Shown: positions 23,059 to 32,227, numbered from the stretch's first letter. The stretch is DNA of 64,000 nucleotides from Streptomyces althioticus (GCA_014649355.1 BMSW01000008.1:124001-188000); one strand, 5' to 3'. The notes: generated by a model not told the origin, from the sequence alone. A program made the numbers and translations.

Positions 23059-24024
23059 TCAGTAGCCGTAGATCATCTTGTAGGCGACCTCGGGGAGGAA
23101 CTGGCCGGCCGTGGAGCCGTTCCCGACGCCGCAGTTGCCGTCGGACTCGCCGGGGGTCTTGATCCACAGGAGCATCTCGGCGCCTCCGCCCACCTGGGTG
23201 GCCGTGCCGATGCGGCGCCCGGCGGGGTTGCACCACTCGCCGTTGGAGCCGTTGCCGTTGCGGCTGGTGTCGACGACGAACGGCTTGGTGTAGCCGTAGC
23301 GGTTGGCCAGCTCGCTGTTGATGGCGTTGCCGTAGGCGGTGTTCTCGGCGGTGGTGATGTAGTTGGAGACGTTGAGCGAGAAGCCGTGGGCCTGTCGGAC
23401 GCCGGCTTCGTGGAGCCGCCGGGCCATGGTCGCCGCGTCGGCCCAGCGCGGGTTCCCGGCGTCCATGTAGACCCAGGTGTTGGGGGCCTGGCGGCTGAAC
23501 TCGGTGAGGGCGCCGCTCAGCATGGCCTCGCGTTCGTCGATCTGCGCCTGGGTCATGCAGCCGTAGTCCCCGAGGGAGTCCGGTTCGAGGATGACGACGG
23601 CCGGGCGGGACGCGATGCCCCCGGCGAACTGGGCGATCCAGTCGGCGTACGCGGACGGCGAGGCGGCTCCGCCCGCGGAGTGCCCGCCGCAGTAGTCGCG
23701 GTTGTAGATGTTGTAGGCGACGAGGAGGGGCAACTTGTCCTGTTGGTCGGCCGCTCCGACGTAGGCGCCCGTCGCGGTGCCGATGGTGCCGCTCCAGGAG
23801 CCGAACCAGCGGGCCATCGGCGTGTTGGCGATGGCGGCGTTGATCGCGGCGGCCCGGCCGTCGCCCGGGTTGTCGGCCGCCCACCGTCTCGCGCTGGAGT
23901 CGGGGTCCACGTAGAAGCCGTTGGTCATGGTGGTGGGGTCGGCCGCCTGGGCCGGGGGTGCGGCGGCGAACGCCAGCGGCAGAGCACAGAGTGCTGCCAT
24001 CAGGGTGCGGAGTCTGCGGCTCAA
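23059..24024 (-). CDS. secreted glycoside hydrolase family 6 endoglucanase
   Basis: About 321 residues from TTG 24024 (GAGG seven nt upstream). Signal peptide ends AQA-ADP. The GH6 domain has FYVDPDSSARRW, LVAYNIYNRDYCGGHS, catalytic Asp in VVILEPDSLGDYGC, YMDAGNPRW, FSLNVSNY and the C-terminal LLWIKTPGESDGNC. No cellulose-binding module is fused. It hydrolyses beta-1,4-glucan outside the cell. A perfect CebR-type box 33 bp upstream of the start predicts repression in the absence of cello-oligosaccharides. Confidence 0.92.
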   Translation of the reverse strand: MSRRLRTLMAALCALPLAFAAAPPAQAADPTTMTNGFYVDPDSSARRWAADNPGDGRAAAINAAIANTPMARWFGSWSGTIGTATGAYVGAADQQDKLPLLVAYNIYNRDYCGGHSAGGAASPSAYADWIAQFAGGIASRPAVVILEPDSLGDYGCMTQAQIDEREAMLSGALTEFSRQAPNTWVYMDAGNPRWADAATMARRLHEAGVRQAHGFSLNVSNYITTAENTAYGNAINSELANRYGYTKPFVVDTSRNGNGSNGEWCNPAGRRIGTATQVGGGAEMLLWIKTPGESDGNCGVGNGSTAGQFLPEVAYKMIYGY

Positions 24025-24056
24025 AACAGTACCTCGGTCTCGGAGGAGGCGTGCTT

Positions 24057-24070
24057 TGGGAGCGCTCCCA
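24057..24070. promoter_or_regulatory. CebR-type operator TGGGAGCGCTCCCA
   Basis: A 14-bp perfect palindrome identical to the consensus I recall for the Streptomyces cellobiose/cellotriose-responsive repressor CebR. It lies directly upstream of the GH6 endoglucanase. Confidence 0.93.
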
Positions 24071-24071
24071 T

Positions 24072-24086
24072 TGGAAGCGGTTTCCA
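24072..24086. promoter_or_regulatory. second LacI-like operator TGGAA-GCGGT-TTCCA
   Basis: An inverted repeat with 5-bp arms, two bp beyond the CebR box. The TGGAA/TTCCA arms around a CG-containing centre resemble LacI-family operators. It may bind another LacI-type repressor or extend the CebR site. Confidence 0.5.
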
Positions 24087-24580
24087 TCGTCGAGGCGGTG
24101 TGGACGGAGTGTCAATAGACGGTGCGGCGGCGGGATTTCACAGCGGACGCGGCCGGGTTCACGGTCCGGACGACCCTCGCCGGGCGGACGAGCGGAGGTG
24201 CTGACATGGCCGGCCCGGCCTCCGGTATCCGTCAGGCGTCAGCGGACAGCGAAGGAGATATCGAACGCGCTCCGGTGGACCCGCGGGTGAGCGGCGCACG
24301 GCCCGCCCTGCGGAGTGCGACAACGGCTCCCCCGTGCAAGCGGATCGTGCAGGCTCCGTGAATGTGTGATGACCACACACCGGGTTCAACGCGCCGAAAC
24401 GCGGTTCGAACACACGTGTTTCGGTCGTATCGGTAGCCGCGGGATGAAGCGTGCGCCGGATGCGCCCCGCCCGGATCCATTAGGGTTCCGCAGTGCCGGA
24501 CGGGGTGTTGCGTGCAGGTGGGGGCCGTCGGATCTTCCCCCGGCCTCGGAGATTTCGTACGACGTGAGAGGGTCTGACGG
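24087..24580. other. intergenic region with no convincing gene
   Basis: About 490 bp between the divergent GH6 and PcaL-like genes. Beyond promoter sequence I see only a small inverted repeat GTGTG-N5-CACAC (24364-24378). A 70-codon open frame from ATG 24369 runs into the start of the next gene; its composition does not convince me that it is coding. Confidence 0.5.
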
Positions 24581-25885
24581 GTGAGCGAGACACCACCGAA
24601 CACCCTGCAATACCGCTTCGACGGGCCGGAGGAAGCTCCGGTTCTGATCCTCGGACCGTCCCTCGGTACCACCTGGCACATGTGGGACCGGCAGATCCCC
24701 GAGCTGACGAAGCAGTGGCGGGTGTTCCGCTTCGACCTCCCGGGACACGGCGGCGCCCCCGCCCACCCCGCGGCCTCCGTCGGCGACCTCGCCACGCGGC
24801 TGCTCGCCACCCTGGAGGGTCTCGGCGTCCACCGGTTCGGGTACGCCGGCTGCGCGCTCGGCGGCGCCGTCGGCATCGAGCTGGCGCTGCGCCACCCGGA
24901 GCGCCTCGCGTCCCTCGCGCTGATCGCCGCCTCGCCCCGCTTCGGCACCGCCGACGAGTTCCGCCAGCGCGGCGTGATCGTGCGCACCAACGGCCTCGAC
25001 CCCATCGCCCGGTCGGCGCCCGATCGCTGGTTCACGGGCGGGTTCGCCGCCGCCCAGCCCGCGATCACCGAGTGGGCCGTGCAGATGGTGCGCACCACCG
25101 ACCCCGGCTGCTACATCGCCGCCTGCGAGGCCCTCGCCTCCTTCGACGTCCGGGCGGGCCTCGGCAGCGTCGGCGTGCCCACCCTCGTGCTCGTCGGCTC
25201 CGAGGACCAGGTCACCGGGCCCGCCGAGGCCCGCACCCTGGTCGCCGGCATCCCCGACGCCCGCCTCGCCGTCGTGCCCGGCGCCAGCCACCTCGTGCCG
25301 GTGGAGCAGCCCGCCGCCGTCACCGACCTGCTGGTCCGGCACTTCTCCACCGCCTGGCAGCCGCTCCCCGAGACCACCACCGGCCATGTCGTGCTACCCG
25401 CCGCCGCGCCCCGGCCGCCGCAGGCGCCGGCCGTCGCCCCGCCGCAGCCCACGCCCGTCGCCGAGATCGCCCCGGCCGCCGTGCCCGCGCAGGTGCAGGG
25501 CCCCCCGGACACGTACGACACCGGCATCAAGGTTCGCCGGGAGGTGCTGGGCGACGCGCACGTCGACCGCATCCTGGAGCGGACCGACGCCTTCTCGGAG
25601 GACTTCCAGCAGCTCGTCACCCGGTACGCGTGGGGCGAGGTCTGGGACCGCCCGGGACTCGACCGCCGCACCCGCAGCTGCGTCACCCTCACCGCCCTCG
25701 TCGCGGGCGGCCACCTCGACGAACTCGCCGTGCACACCCGGGCCGCCCTGCGCAACGGGCTCACCCCGGACGAGATCAAGGAGGTGCTGCTCCAGGCGGC
25801 CGTCTACTGCGGCGTCCCCGCGGCCAGCGGTGCCTTCCGCGTGGCGCAGCAGGTCATCCGCGAGGAAACCACCCCGCCGGAGTGA
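24581..25885 (+). CDS. PcaL-like fusion: alpha/beta hydrolase plus carboxymuconolactone decarboxylase domain
   Basis: 434 residues. The N-terminal alpha/beta hydrolase (about 1-265) resembles 3-oxoadipate enol-lactonase. A Pro/Ala linker (about 270-310) follows, then a carboxymuconolactone decarboxylase domain (about 315-430; RRTRSCVTLTALVAGGHLDEL). This is the PcaD-PcaC order reversed into PcaL, of the protocatechuate beta-ketoadipate pathway. Oddity: the nucleophile elbow reads G90-C-A-L-G94, with Ala92 where Ser is expected; Asp (VGSEDQV) and His (GASHLV) are present. No other pca gene is adjacent. The hydrolase half may be inactive or altered. Confidence 0.82.
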   Translation: MSETPPNTLQYRFDGPEEAPVLILGPSLGTTWHMWDRQIPELTKQWRVFRFDLPGHGGAPAHPAASVGDLATRLLATLEGLGVHRFGYAGCALGGAVGIELALRHPERLASLALIAASPRFGTADEFRQRGVIVRTNGLDPIARSAPDRWFTGGFAAAQPAITEWAVQMVRTTDPGCYIAACEALASFDVRAGLGSVGVPTLVLVGSEDQVTGPAEARTLVAGIPDARLAVVPGASHLVPVEQPAAVTDLLVRHFSTAWQPLPETTTGHVVLPAAAPRPPQAPAVAPPQPTPVAEIAPAAVPAQVQGPPDTYDTGIKVRREVLGDAHVDRILERTDAFSEDFQQLVTRYAWGEVWDRPGLDRRTRSCVTLTALVAGGHLDELAVHTRAALRNGLTPDEIKEVLLQAAVYCGVPAASGAFRVAQQVIREETTPPE

Positions 25886-25918
25886 GCCCGCTCCGCACCC
25901 CGGATGCAGGATGGAGCC

Positions 25919-26554
25919 ATGAAGCTCACCAAGATGTCGCACTCCTGCGTCCGGCTGGAGAAGGGCGGACGCGTCCTCGTCGTCGACCCCGGAGGGTTCA
26001 GCGAGGAGGACGCCGCCGTCGGCGCCGACGCCGTGCTGGTCACCCACGAGCACCCGGACCACTTCGACGAGGGCCGGCTGCGCACCGCCATGGAGGCCAA
26101 CCCGGCCGCCGAGATCTGGACGCTGAAGGCCGTGGCGGACCAGATCTCCGCCGCGTTCCCGGGCCGCGTGCACACCGTCGGCCACGGCGACACCTTCACC
26201 GCCGCCGGCTTCGACGTCCAGGCGCACGGCGAGCTGCACGCGGTGATCCACCCGGACATCCCCCGCATCACCAACGTCGGCTACCTCGTCGACGGCGGCA
26301 AACTGTTCCACCCGGGCGACGCGCTCACCGTCCCCGACCGGCCGGTCGAGACGCTGATGCTGCCCGTCATGGCCCCCTGGAACAAGATCTCCGAGGTCAT
26401 CGACTACGTCCGCGAGGTCCGCCCGCAGCGCGCCTACGACATCCACGACGCCCTGCTCACCGACCTCGCCCGCCCGATCTACGACCGCCAGATCGGCGCC
26501 CTCGGCGGCTCCGAGCACCTGCGCCTCGCCCCCCGGGACGCGGTCCGGCTCTGA
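25919..26554 (+). CDS. MBL-fold metal-dependent hydrolase (UlaG-like)
   Basis: 211 residues from ATG 25919 (AGGATGGAG upstream). Metallo-beta-lactamase signature HEHPDHFDEG at about residues 43-52, later His in HGELHAVIHPD, Asp in LFHPGDALT and a final His in AYDIHDALL. Small single-domain proteins of this type include UlaG and many uncharacterised hydrolases. It lies 33 nt after the PcaL-like gene. Substrate unknown. Confidence 0.82.
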   Translation: MKLTKMSHSCVRLEKGGRVLVVDPGGFSEEDAAVGADAVLVTHEHPDHFDEGRLRTAMEANPAAEIWTLKAVADQISAAFPGRVHTVGHGDTFTAAGFDVQAHGELHAVIHPDIPRITNVGYLVDGGKLFHPGDALTVPDRPVETLMLPVMAPWNKISEVIDYVREVRPQRAYDIHDALLTDLARPIYDRQIGALGGSEHLRLAPRDAVRL

Positions 26555-26639
26555 GCCCTCGATGACGTGCGGCGGCGCCCGTCCCCGGGCCACGGCCGCC
26601 GGCGGCACGTTGTCACAGGCGGCGGGTAGGTTGTGAGGC

Positions 26640-27419
26640 ATGCGCATCGCGACCTGGAACGTGAACTCGATCACCGCCCGCCTGCCGAGGCTCCTGGCCT
26701 GGCTGGAGAGCAGCGGCACGGACGTGCTGTGCCTCCAGGAGGCCAAGGTCGCCGAGGCCCAGTTCCCGGTGGAGCAGCTGCGTGAGCTGGGCTACGAGGC
26801 GGCGGTCCACGCCACCGGCCGGTGGAACGGCGTGGCGGTGCTCTCCCGCGTCGGCCTGGAGGACGTCGTCAAGGGCCTCCCCGGCGACCCGGGGTACGAC
26901 GGCTCCGAGGAGCCCCGCGCGGTCTCCGCGACGTGCGGCCCGGTGCGCGTCTGGTCGGTCTACGTGCCGAACGGCCGCGAGGTGGAGCACCCGCACTACG
27001 CGTACAAGCTCCAGTGGCTGGAGGCCCTGAAGGCTGCCGTCGCGGGCGACGCGGCGGGCGACCGCCCGTTCGCCGTCCTCGGCGACTACAACATCGCGCC
27101 GACCGACGACGACGTGTGGGACCGTGCCGTCTTCGAGGGCTCCACGCACGTCACCCCCGCCGAGCGCGCCGCCCTCGCCTCCCTGCGCGAGACGGGCCTG
27201 ACCGACGTGGTCCCGCGCCCCCTCAAGTACGACCACCCGTTCACGTACTGGGACTACCGTCAGCTCGGCTTCCCCAAGAACCGCGGCATGCGCATCGACC
27301 TGGTCTACGGCAACGAGCCGTTCGCCAAGGCCGTCACCGACTCCTACGTCGACCGTGAGGAGCGCAAGGGCAAGGGCGCGTCGGACCACGCCCCGGTGGT
27401 CGTCGACCTGGACGTGTGA
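26640..27419 (+). CDS. xthA: exodeoxyribonuclease III
   Basis: 259 residues, full length for the ExoIII/APE family. Catalytic signatures: TWNVNSI (Asn), LCLQEAKV (metal-binding Glu at about 35), GDYNIAP (Asp/Asn) and SDHAPVVVDL (Asp-His at the C-terminus). It excises abasic sites and 3'-blocked ends in base-excision repair. ATG 26640 lies close after a GTGAGG-like sequence. It stands alone. Confidence 0.95.
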   Translation: MRIATWNVNSITARLPRLLAWLESSGTDVLCLQEAKVAEAQFPVEQLRELGYEAAVHATGRWNGVAVLSRVGLEDVVKGLPGDPGYDGSEEPRAVSATCGPVRVWSVYVPNGREVEHPHYAYKLQWLEALKAAVAGDAAGDRPFAVLGDYNIAPTDDDVWDRAVFEGSTHVTPAERAALASLRETGLTDVVPRPLKYDHPFTYWDYRQLGFPKNRGMRIDLVYGNEPFAKAVTDSYVDREERKGKGASDHAPVVVDLDV

Positions 27420-27493
27420 CGGGGGCCGGCCCGGCGTCGGCGGACCCCGCGCGCCTGTGGTGCGCGGGGGGGTTCGAATGACAGGCTGGCAGT

Positions 27494-27901
27494 ATGAGGA
27501 TCCCGTTCCTGGGCAAGCGGCGCCAGAAGGACGAACTCCCCGGCCCGGAAGGGCTCGCGGAACTCCTCGCCGAGTGCGCGCTGTTGCGCTCCCAGGCGGA
27601 GCGGGAAGGCGTCCGGCTTGACGACGGACCGGCCTCGCTGGAGGCCCTCGACCAGCTGGTTCCGCGCTGGCGGGACGACGAGGACACCTCCGAATGGCTG
27701 GGGAACGACGCCGGGTTGTACCTGGGCACCGTGATCGTCCGCACCGTCGAGGGCGCCGCCTGGGACCTCCGTCCCGACGGACAGCCGGTCGTACGGCTCG
27801 CCGGGGGACGGGAGTTCGACGTCGTCGACGCGGGACACCGGTGGGCGGCCGACGGGGCGCCCGAACTGTCGCAGTGGTACGCGGAGGTCGCGGAAGGGTG
27901 A
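27494..27901 (+). CDS. conserved actinobacterial small protein (DUF6278-like)
   Basis: 135 residues, cytosolic, starting MRIPFLGKRR at ATG 27494. A helical first half (LAELLAECALLRSQAE, LEALDQLVPRWRDDED) is followed by a beta-rich end (GTVIVRTVEGAAWDLRPDG, WAADGAPELSQWYAEVA). I think it matches a Streptomyces family of unknown function. No catalytic motif is visible. Confidence 0.7.
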   Translation: MRIPFLGKRRQKDELPGPEGLAELLAECALLRSQAEREGVRLDDGPASLEALDQLVPRWRDDEDTSEWLGNDAGLYLGTVIVRTVEGAAWDLRPDGQPVVRLAGGREFDVVDAGHRWAADGAPELSQWYAEVAEG

Positions 27902-28510
27902 GGTACGCGCCCCTGCGCGCGCCCCATCACCCGCCGTAAATACGGCTTATGCCCGGAAAGTGCGTGTCGCGTCGTCCTGGCGATCTTGCCCGGATACGTT
28001 GCGGCGGTCACCATGACGTACGGAAACTCGTCCGCCCGGACCTCGACTACGATGTTTCCTCCGTCCCGGTGGGGGAGGAGACTTCGCGGCGTAAGCGGGG
28101 ACGCCGCCGCCGGGAGGGGACCGCCCGCCCAGCCGGGGCGGCGGATCACACAGGCCGGTCCCGTCCGGCGGCAGCCGGAGATCACTGCTCCCGGCGGCAG
28201 CGACCGAGCCACGGTCGCCCGCAGGTGAGGAGAAGGTCAGCTGCGCGCCGGACGGGTGGTGCCGCCCAGCCCCCTGCGGGGGCCGCTGTCGCTCCGGAGG
28301 CGCGCCCCCGGATACGTGGGACGACGTGAGCGCACCGGTCTGTCGGGCCCGCCCGACGCGGCCCACGCGCCTCGACCGGCCCTACGGGCAGGGACCGCGC
28401 CTTGGGCGCCGCGCACACCCGCTGTCCCGAGCCCGACGCGGGACGTCGTCAGTCCCCGCGCACACCGCGGCCGTTACGGGTTCCCAGGACACATGCCCCC
28501 TCCCCGCAGG
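27902..28510. other. gene-poor stretch before the tandem array
   Basis: About 600 bp with open frames but no convincing protein on either strand. It contains an inverted repeat GCCCCC-TGC-GGGGGC (28269-28283) that could terminate the 27494 gene, and several GC-rich stem-forming segments. No riboswitch core could be matched with confidence. Confidence 0.5.
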
Positions 28511-29370
28511 GCGTTCCAGGCGCGGATGCCTGGGTTCCGCCGGCGGGCCGTCCGGGGCGCGCCCGCTCGGCCCGCCGCGCTGGGTATTTCTTGGAGGCGT
28601 GGGCGCGGGAGTCCGTCCGCAGCGACTCTGGAAGCGGTGGACGCCTCGCCTTCGCCCGCAGGGTGTGCCAGGCGCGGATGCCTGGGTTCCGCCCGCGTGG
28701 CCGTCCGGGGCGCGTCCGCTCGGCCCGCCGCGCTGGGTATTTCTTGGAGGCGTGGGCGCGGGAGTCCGTCCGCAGCGACTCTGGAAGCGGTGGACGCCTC
28801 GCCTTCGCCCGCAGGGTGTGCCAGGCGCGGATGCCTGCATTTCGCCCGCGTGGCCGTCCGGGGCGCGTCCGCTCGGCCCGCCGCGCTGGGTATCTCTTGG
28901 AGGCGTGGGCGCGGGAGTCCGTCCGCAGCGACTCTGGAAGCGGCGGCCGCCTCGCCTCCGCCCGCAGGGTGTGCCAGGCGCGGATGCCTAGGTTGTCGCC
29001 CGCGTGGCCGTCCGAGGCGCGCCCGCTCGGCCCGCCGCGCTGGGCATCCCGTGGAGGCCCGGGCGCGTGAGCCCGGCCGCAACAACTCCCCGAGTGGCGA
29101 ACGCCCAGCTTCCGCCCCACCGGGCGTCTCCTGAGGCTCGGGCGCCTGCATCCGGCCGTAACGTTTCCCGGAGCGCACACGCCGTCGGTTCCGCCCGCGG
29201 GGCCCTCCGAGGCGCGCCCGCCCGGCCCGTCCGGCTGGGCACCCGTGGAGGCAGGCCTCTGAGTCCGCCCGCAGCAACTCCCAGAGTGGCGTACGTCTAG
29301 GCTGCGCCCACCGGGCGTCTCCCGAGGCGTAGGCGCCCGATCCCGCTCGGAGCGTCTCCCGAGGCGGAAA
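28511..29370. repeat. 153-bp tandem repeat array
   Basis: A unit beginning (G)CCAGGCGCGGATGCCTGG occurs at 28516, 28668, 28821 and 28974, with spacings of 152, 153 and 153 bp. The first three units are nearly identical; the fourth and following sequence to about 29370 are diverged, partly shortened copies. Each unit opens with the inverted repeat CCAGGC-GCGGAT-GCCTGG, perfect in copies one and two and decayed later. All six frames stay open over long stretches and no frame is clearly protein-like, so I treat it as noncoding. Confidence 0.88.
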
Positions 29371-29412
29371 CGCCCCCGGGCGCTCGCGGGGTGACCCGCG
29401 AAAGCGGGTCCC

Positions 29413-30192
29413 TCACTCCGCCCGGTGGGACTTCCTCTGCGGCTTCGTCTGCGTCGCCGGCTCCGGAGCCGGCGGCAGCGCGCTCTGGGCCGGCTTGGTG
29501 ACGTCCGCGACCAGTTCCACCACGTCCGGGCCGTACGCCTGCGAGTTGACGACCTTCAGCAACAGGACGAACGAGCCCGACCCGTACTTGCGGGCCAGCC
29601 GCTCGTGGTTGCGGGCGAGGTAACGCGTCGCCGCCTGGTTGGTGATCGCCCGCTGCCCGCAGAACAGGAACACCGGCCGCGTCTCCCGCCGTTCACCCGC
29701 CGTCAGCCGCGCCAGCAGCACGTACTCGGTGATGCCCGGCTCCATGCGGTACAGGTCGGCGCCTATCCGGAAGGCGCCGCGGTCCGGACCCGGCTCCGGG
29801 TCGATGTTGACCCGCACCCCGGGCAGCATCGCCGCCATGTGGGCGACCATCCGCCGGTTCGAGCCCGGCCCGCCCACGCAGAACTCCGTCCGCTCACCGA
29901 ATCCCTGGTGCGCCGCGTCCTGCGTGACCACCTGGACGTGCGCCCCGCAGTCCTTGACCAGCGCGGACAGTTCGAGCAGCGCGAACACGTCGAAGCGGTG
30001 CACCGCCGGTTCCGCCGTCGCCGGGTCGCGGTTGACGACGAGCAACGACTCGGAGTTGTCGGGAAGTCCGAAGAAGGCCTGCTTACGCCGGAGCTTGCGC
30101 TTCCAGAGGTAGGTACGGGCGATCCAGCCCAGGCTGGCGCTGATGCCCGCGGCCACCAGGCCCAGCACGATGTTCCGCACGTCGTCATTCAT
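29413..30192 (-). CDS. membrane-anchored conserved protein of unknown function
   Basis: 259 residues from ATG 30192. One N-terminal membrane helix (VLGLVAAGISASLGWIA) then a basic WKRKLRRK stop-transfer. The cytosolic domain contains ESLLVVNRDP, FDVFALLELSALVKDCGAHVQVV, CVGGPGSNRRM and YVLLARL, and the tail is Pro/Lys-rich. The pattern suggests a Rossmann-like nucleotide-sensing fold (GGPGSNRR loop), but I do not recognise a named family. Convergent with the repeat array. Confidence 0.72.
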   Translation of the reverse strand: MNDDVRNIVLGLVAAGISASLGWIARTYLWKRKLRRKQAFFGLPDNSESLLVVNRDPATAEPAVHRFDVFALLELSALVKDCGAHVQVVTQDAAHQGFGERTEFCVGGPGSNRRMVAHMAAMLPGVRVNIDPEPGPDRGAFRIGADLYRMEPGITEYVLLARLTAGERRETRPVFLFCGQRAITNQAATRYLARNHERLARKYGSGSFVLLLKVVNSQAYGPDVVELVADVTKPAQSALPPAPEPATQTKPQRKSHRAE

Positions 30193-30346
30193 GGGCGGGC
30201 ATGCTAGCGGTCCCGGACGCACCCGTGTTCGACACCCCGTGCGGGCGGACGCCCCGACCGCGCCCGACGGCACGCCCGTACGGCCTCCCTGACGCGGGCA
30301 TGGCGGCGAACTAAGCTGCCCGGACGGCCCTTTACTGGAGGTGCGG

Positions 30347-32164
30347 ATGCGTCGCCCTGTCGCACGGAAATTCGCGGTCCTCGCGGTCACCACCGCCGTC
30401 GTCTCGGTGGGAGCGGCCGCGCCGCCCACCCCCCACGGCGAGAAAGCCCCCCACTCCCGTCCGGCGCCCAAGACACCGGTGGCCGTCGGCCACGGCGGCG
30501 CCGTCTCCAGCGTCGACCCCGACGCCACCGCCGCCGGCATCGAGGTGCTGCGCAAGGGCGGCAACGCCGTCGACGCCGCCGTGGCCACGGCCGCCGCGCT
30601 CGGCGTCACCGAGCCCTACTCGGCCGGCGTCGGCGGAGGCGGCTACTTCGTTTACTACGACGCCCGGTCCCGTACCGTGCACACCCTCGACGGCCGCGAG
30701 ACCGCCCCGCTCACCGCCGACTCCGGCCTCTTCCTGGAGAACGGCGCGCCGATCCCGTTCGCCGAGGCGGTCAGCAGCGGACTGTCCGTCGGCACGCCCG
30801 GCACCCCCGCGACCTGGCAGCGCGCGCTCGACACGTGGGGCACGAGAAGCCTCGGCACGGTCCTGCGGCCCGCCGAACGCCTCGCCCGCGACGGCTTCAC
30901 CGTCGACGCGACCTTCCGCGCGCAGACCGCCGCCAACGAGACCCGCTTCCGGTACTTCCCCGACACCGCCGAACTGTTCCTGCCGGGCGGCGAACTCCCC
31001 GCCGTCGGCTCCACCTTCAAGAACCCCGACCTGGCCCGCACCTACCGCGAGCTGAGCCGCAAGGGCGTCGACGCCCTGTACCGGGGTGACATCGCCCGCG
31101 ACATCGTGAACACGGTCAACAGGCCGCCCGTGGACCCGGCGTCCGGCTGGAACGCGCGCCCCGGTGACCTGACCCGACGCGACCTCGCGACCTACCGCAC
31201 GAAGCTCCAGGCGCCGTCGAAGACCTCCTACCGCGGACTCGGCTTCTACTCCATGGCGCCCTCGTCCTCCGGCGGCACGACGGTCGGGGAGGCCCTCAAC
31301 ATCCTGGAGCGCACCGACCTGTCCAGGGCGAGCGACGTGCGTTACCTGCACCGCTTCATCGAGGCGAGCCGCATCGCGTTCGCCGACCGGGGCCGGTGGG
31401 TCGGCGACCCCGCCTTCGAGGACGTACCGACGAAGGGACTGCTGTCACAGCGGTTCGCGGACTCCCGCGCCTGCCTGATCAAGGACGACGCCGTCCTCAC
31501 CAGCCCCGTCGCCCCCGGCGACCCACGCGATCCGGCGCCGTGCGCCACGGGCGGTACGGCCGCGCCGACGACGTACGAAGGTGAGAGCACCACGCACCTC
31601 ACCACCGCCGACCGGTGGGGCAACGTCGTCTCCTACACGCTCACCATCGAGCAGACCGGCGGCAGCGGCATCACCGTGCCCGGACGCGGCTTCCTGCTCA
31701 ACAACGAGCTGACTGACTTCTCGTTCGCCCCCGCCAACCCGGCCGTCCACGACCCGAACCTGCCCGGCCCCGGCAAGCGGCCCCGCTCGTCCATGGCGCC
31801 GACGATCGTCCTCGACGCGCACGACCGCCCGGTGGTGGCGCTCGGCTCGCCCGGCGGCGCGACCATCATCACCACCGTGCTGCAGACCCTGACCAACTTC
31901 CTCGACCGCGGCCTGCCCCTCGTCGACGCGATCGCCGCACCCCGCGCCAGCCAGCGCAACGCCGCGCAGACCGAACTCGAACCCGGCCTGTACGACAGCG
32001 GGCTGAGGCAGCGCCTGGAGGCGATCGGGCACTCCTTCCGGGAGAACCCGGAGATCGGCGCGACCACCGCCGTGCAGCGGCTTCCCGGCGGCGCCTGGCT
32101 CGCGGCGGCGGAGAAGGTCCGCCGGGGTGGCGGCTCGGCGATGGTGGTCCACCCCCGTCGGTGA
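30347..32164 (+). CDS. ggt: secreted gamma-glutamyltransferase
   Basis: 605 residues from ATG 30347; CTGGAGG (30335-30341) is the ribosome site, so the GTG at 30341 is not the start. Signal-type N-terminus. The large-subunit region has GGNAVDAAVATAAALGVTEPYSAGVGGGG. The autocleavage/catalytic Thr is Thr415 in GESTTHLTTADRWGN, and the small subunit has GSPGGATIITTVLQ. It transfers or hydrolyses gamma-glutamyl groups of glutathione and peptides outside the membrane. Confidence 0.92.
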   Translation: MRRPVARKFAVLAVTTAVVSVGAAAPPTPHGEKAPHSRPAPKTPVAVGHGGAVSSVDPDATAAGIEVLRKGGNAVDAAVATAAALGVTEPYSAGVGGGGYFVYYDARSRTVHTLDGRETAPLTADSGLFLENGAPIPFAEAVSSGLSVGTPGTPATWQRALDTWGTRSLGTVLRPAERLARDGFTVDATFRAQTAANETRFRYFPDTAELFLPGGELPAVGSTFKNPDLARTYRELSRKGVDALYRGDIARDIVNTVNRPPVDPASGWNARPGDLTRRDLATYRTKLQAPSKTSYRGLGFYSMAPSSSGGTTVGEALNILERTDLSRASDVRYLHRFIEASRIAFADRGRWVGDPAFEDVPTKGLLSQRFADSRACLIKDDAVLTSPVAPGDPRDPAPCATGGTAAPTTYEGESTTHLTTADRWGNVVSYTLTIEQTGGSGITVPGRGFLLNNELTDFSFAPANPAVHDPNLPGPGKRPRSSMAPTIVLDAHDRPVVALGSPGGATIITTVLQTLTNFLDRGLPLVDAIAAPRASQRNAAQTELEPGLYDSGLRQRLEAIGHSFRENPEIGATTAVQRLPGGAWLAAAEKVRRGGGSAMVVHPRR

Positions 32165-32177
32165 CCGCTCACGGCCC

Positions 32178-32212
32178 GCGGCCCGGCACCCCCGCGAGGG
32201 ATGCCGGGCCGC
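32178..32212. terminator. bidirectional terminator between ggt and the Clp ATPase
   Basis: GCGGCCCGGCA (32178-32188) pairs perfectly with TGCCGGGCCGC (32202-32212) across a 13-nt loop. It sits between two convergent genes. Confidence 0.8.
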
Positions 32213-32227
32213 GTCGCGCGCGGGGGG

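Noticed and set aside
24369..24584. Small open frame between the cellulase and the PcaL-like gene
   Set aside because: It runs into the next start codon, composition is equivocal and there is no clear ribosome site; possible leader peptide but not supportable.
27990..28250. c-di-AMP (ydaO-type) or other riboswitch before the tandem array
   Set aside because: GC-rich stems are present but I could not place the conserved core, and no co-directional gene follows.
28256..29277. Open frames on both strands across the 153-bp array as a repeat protein
   Set aside because: All frames are open together because of GC content and a period divisible by three; none has a good ribosome site, signal peptide or protein-like composition. 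Left as noncoding pending data.
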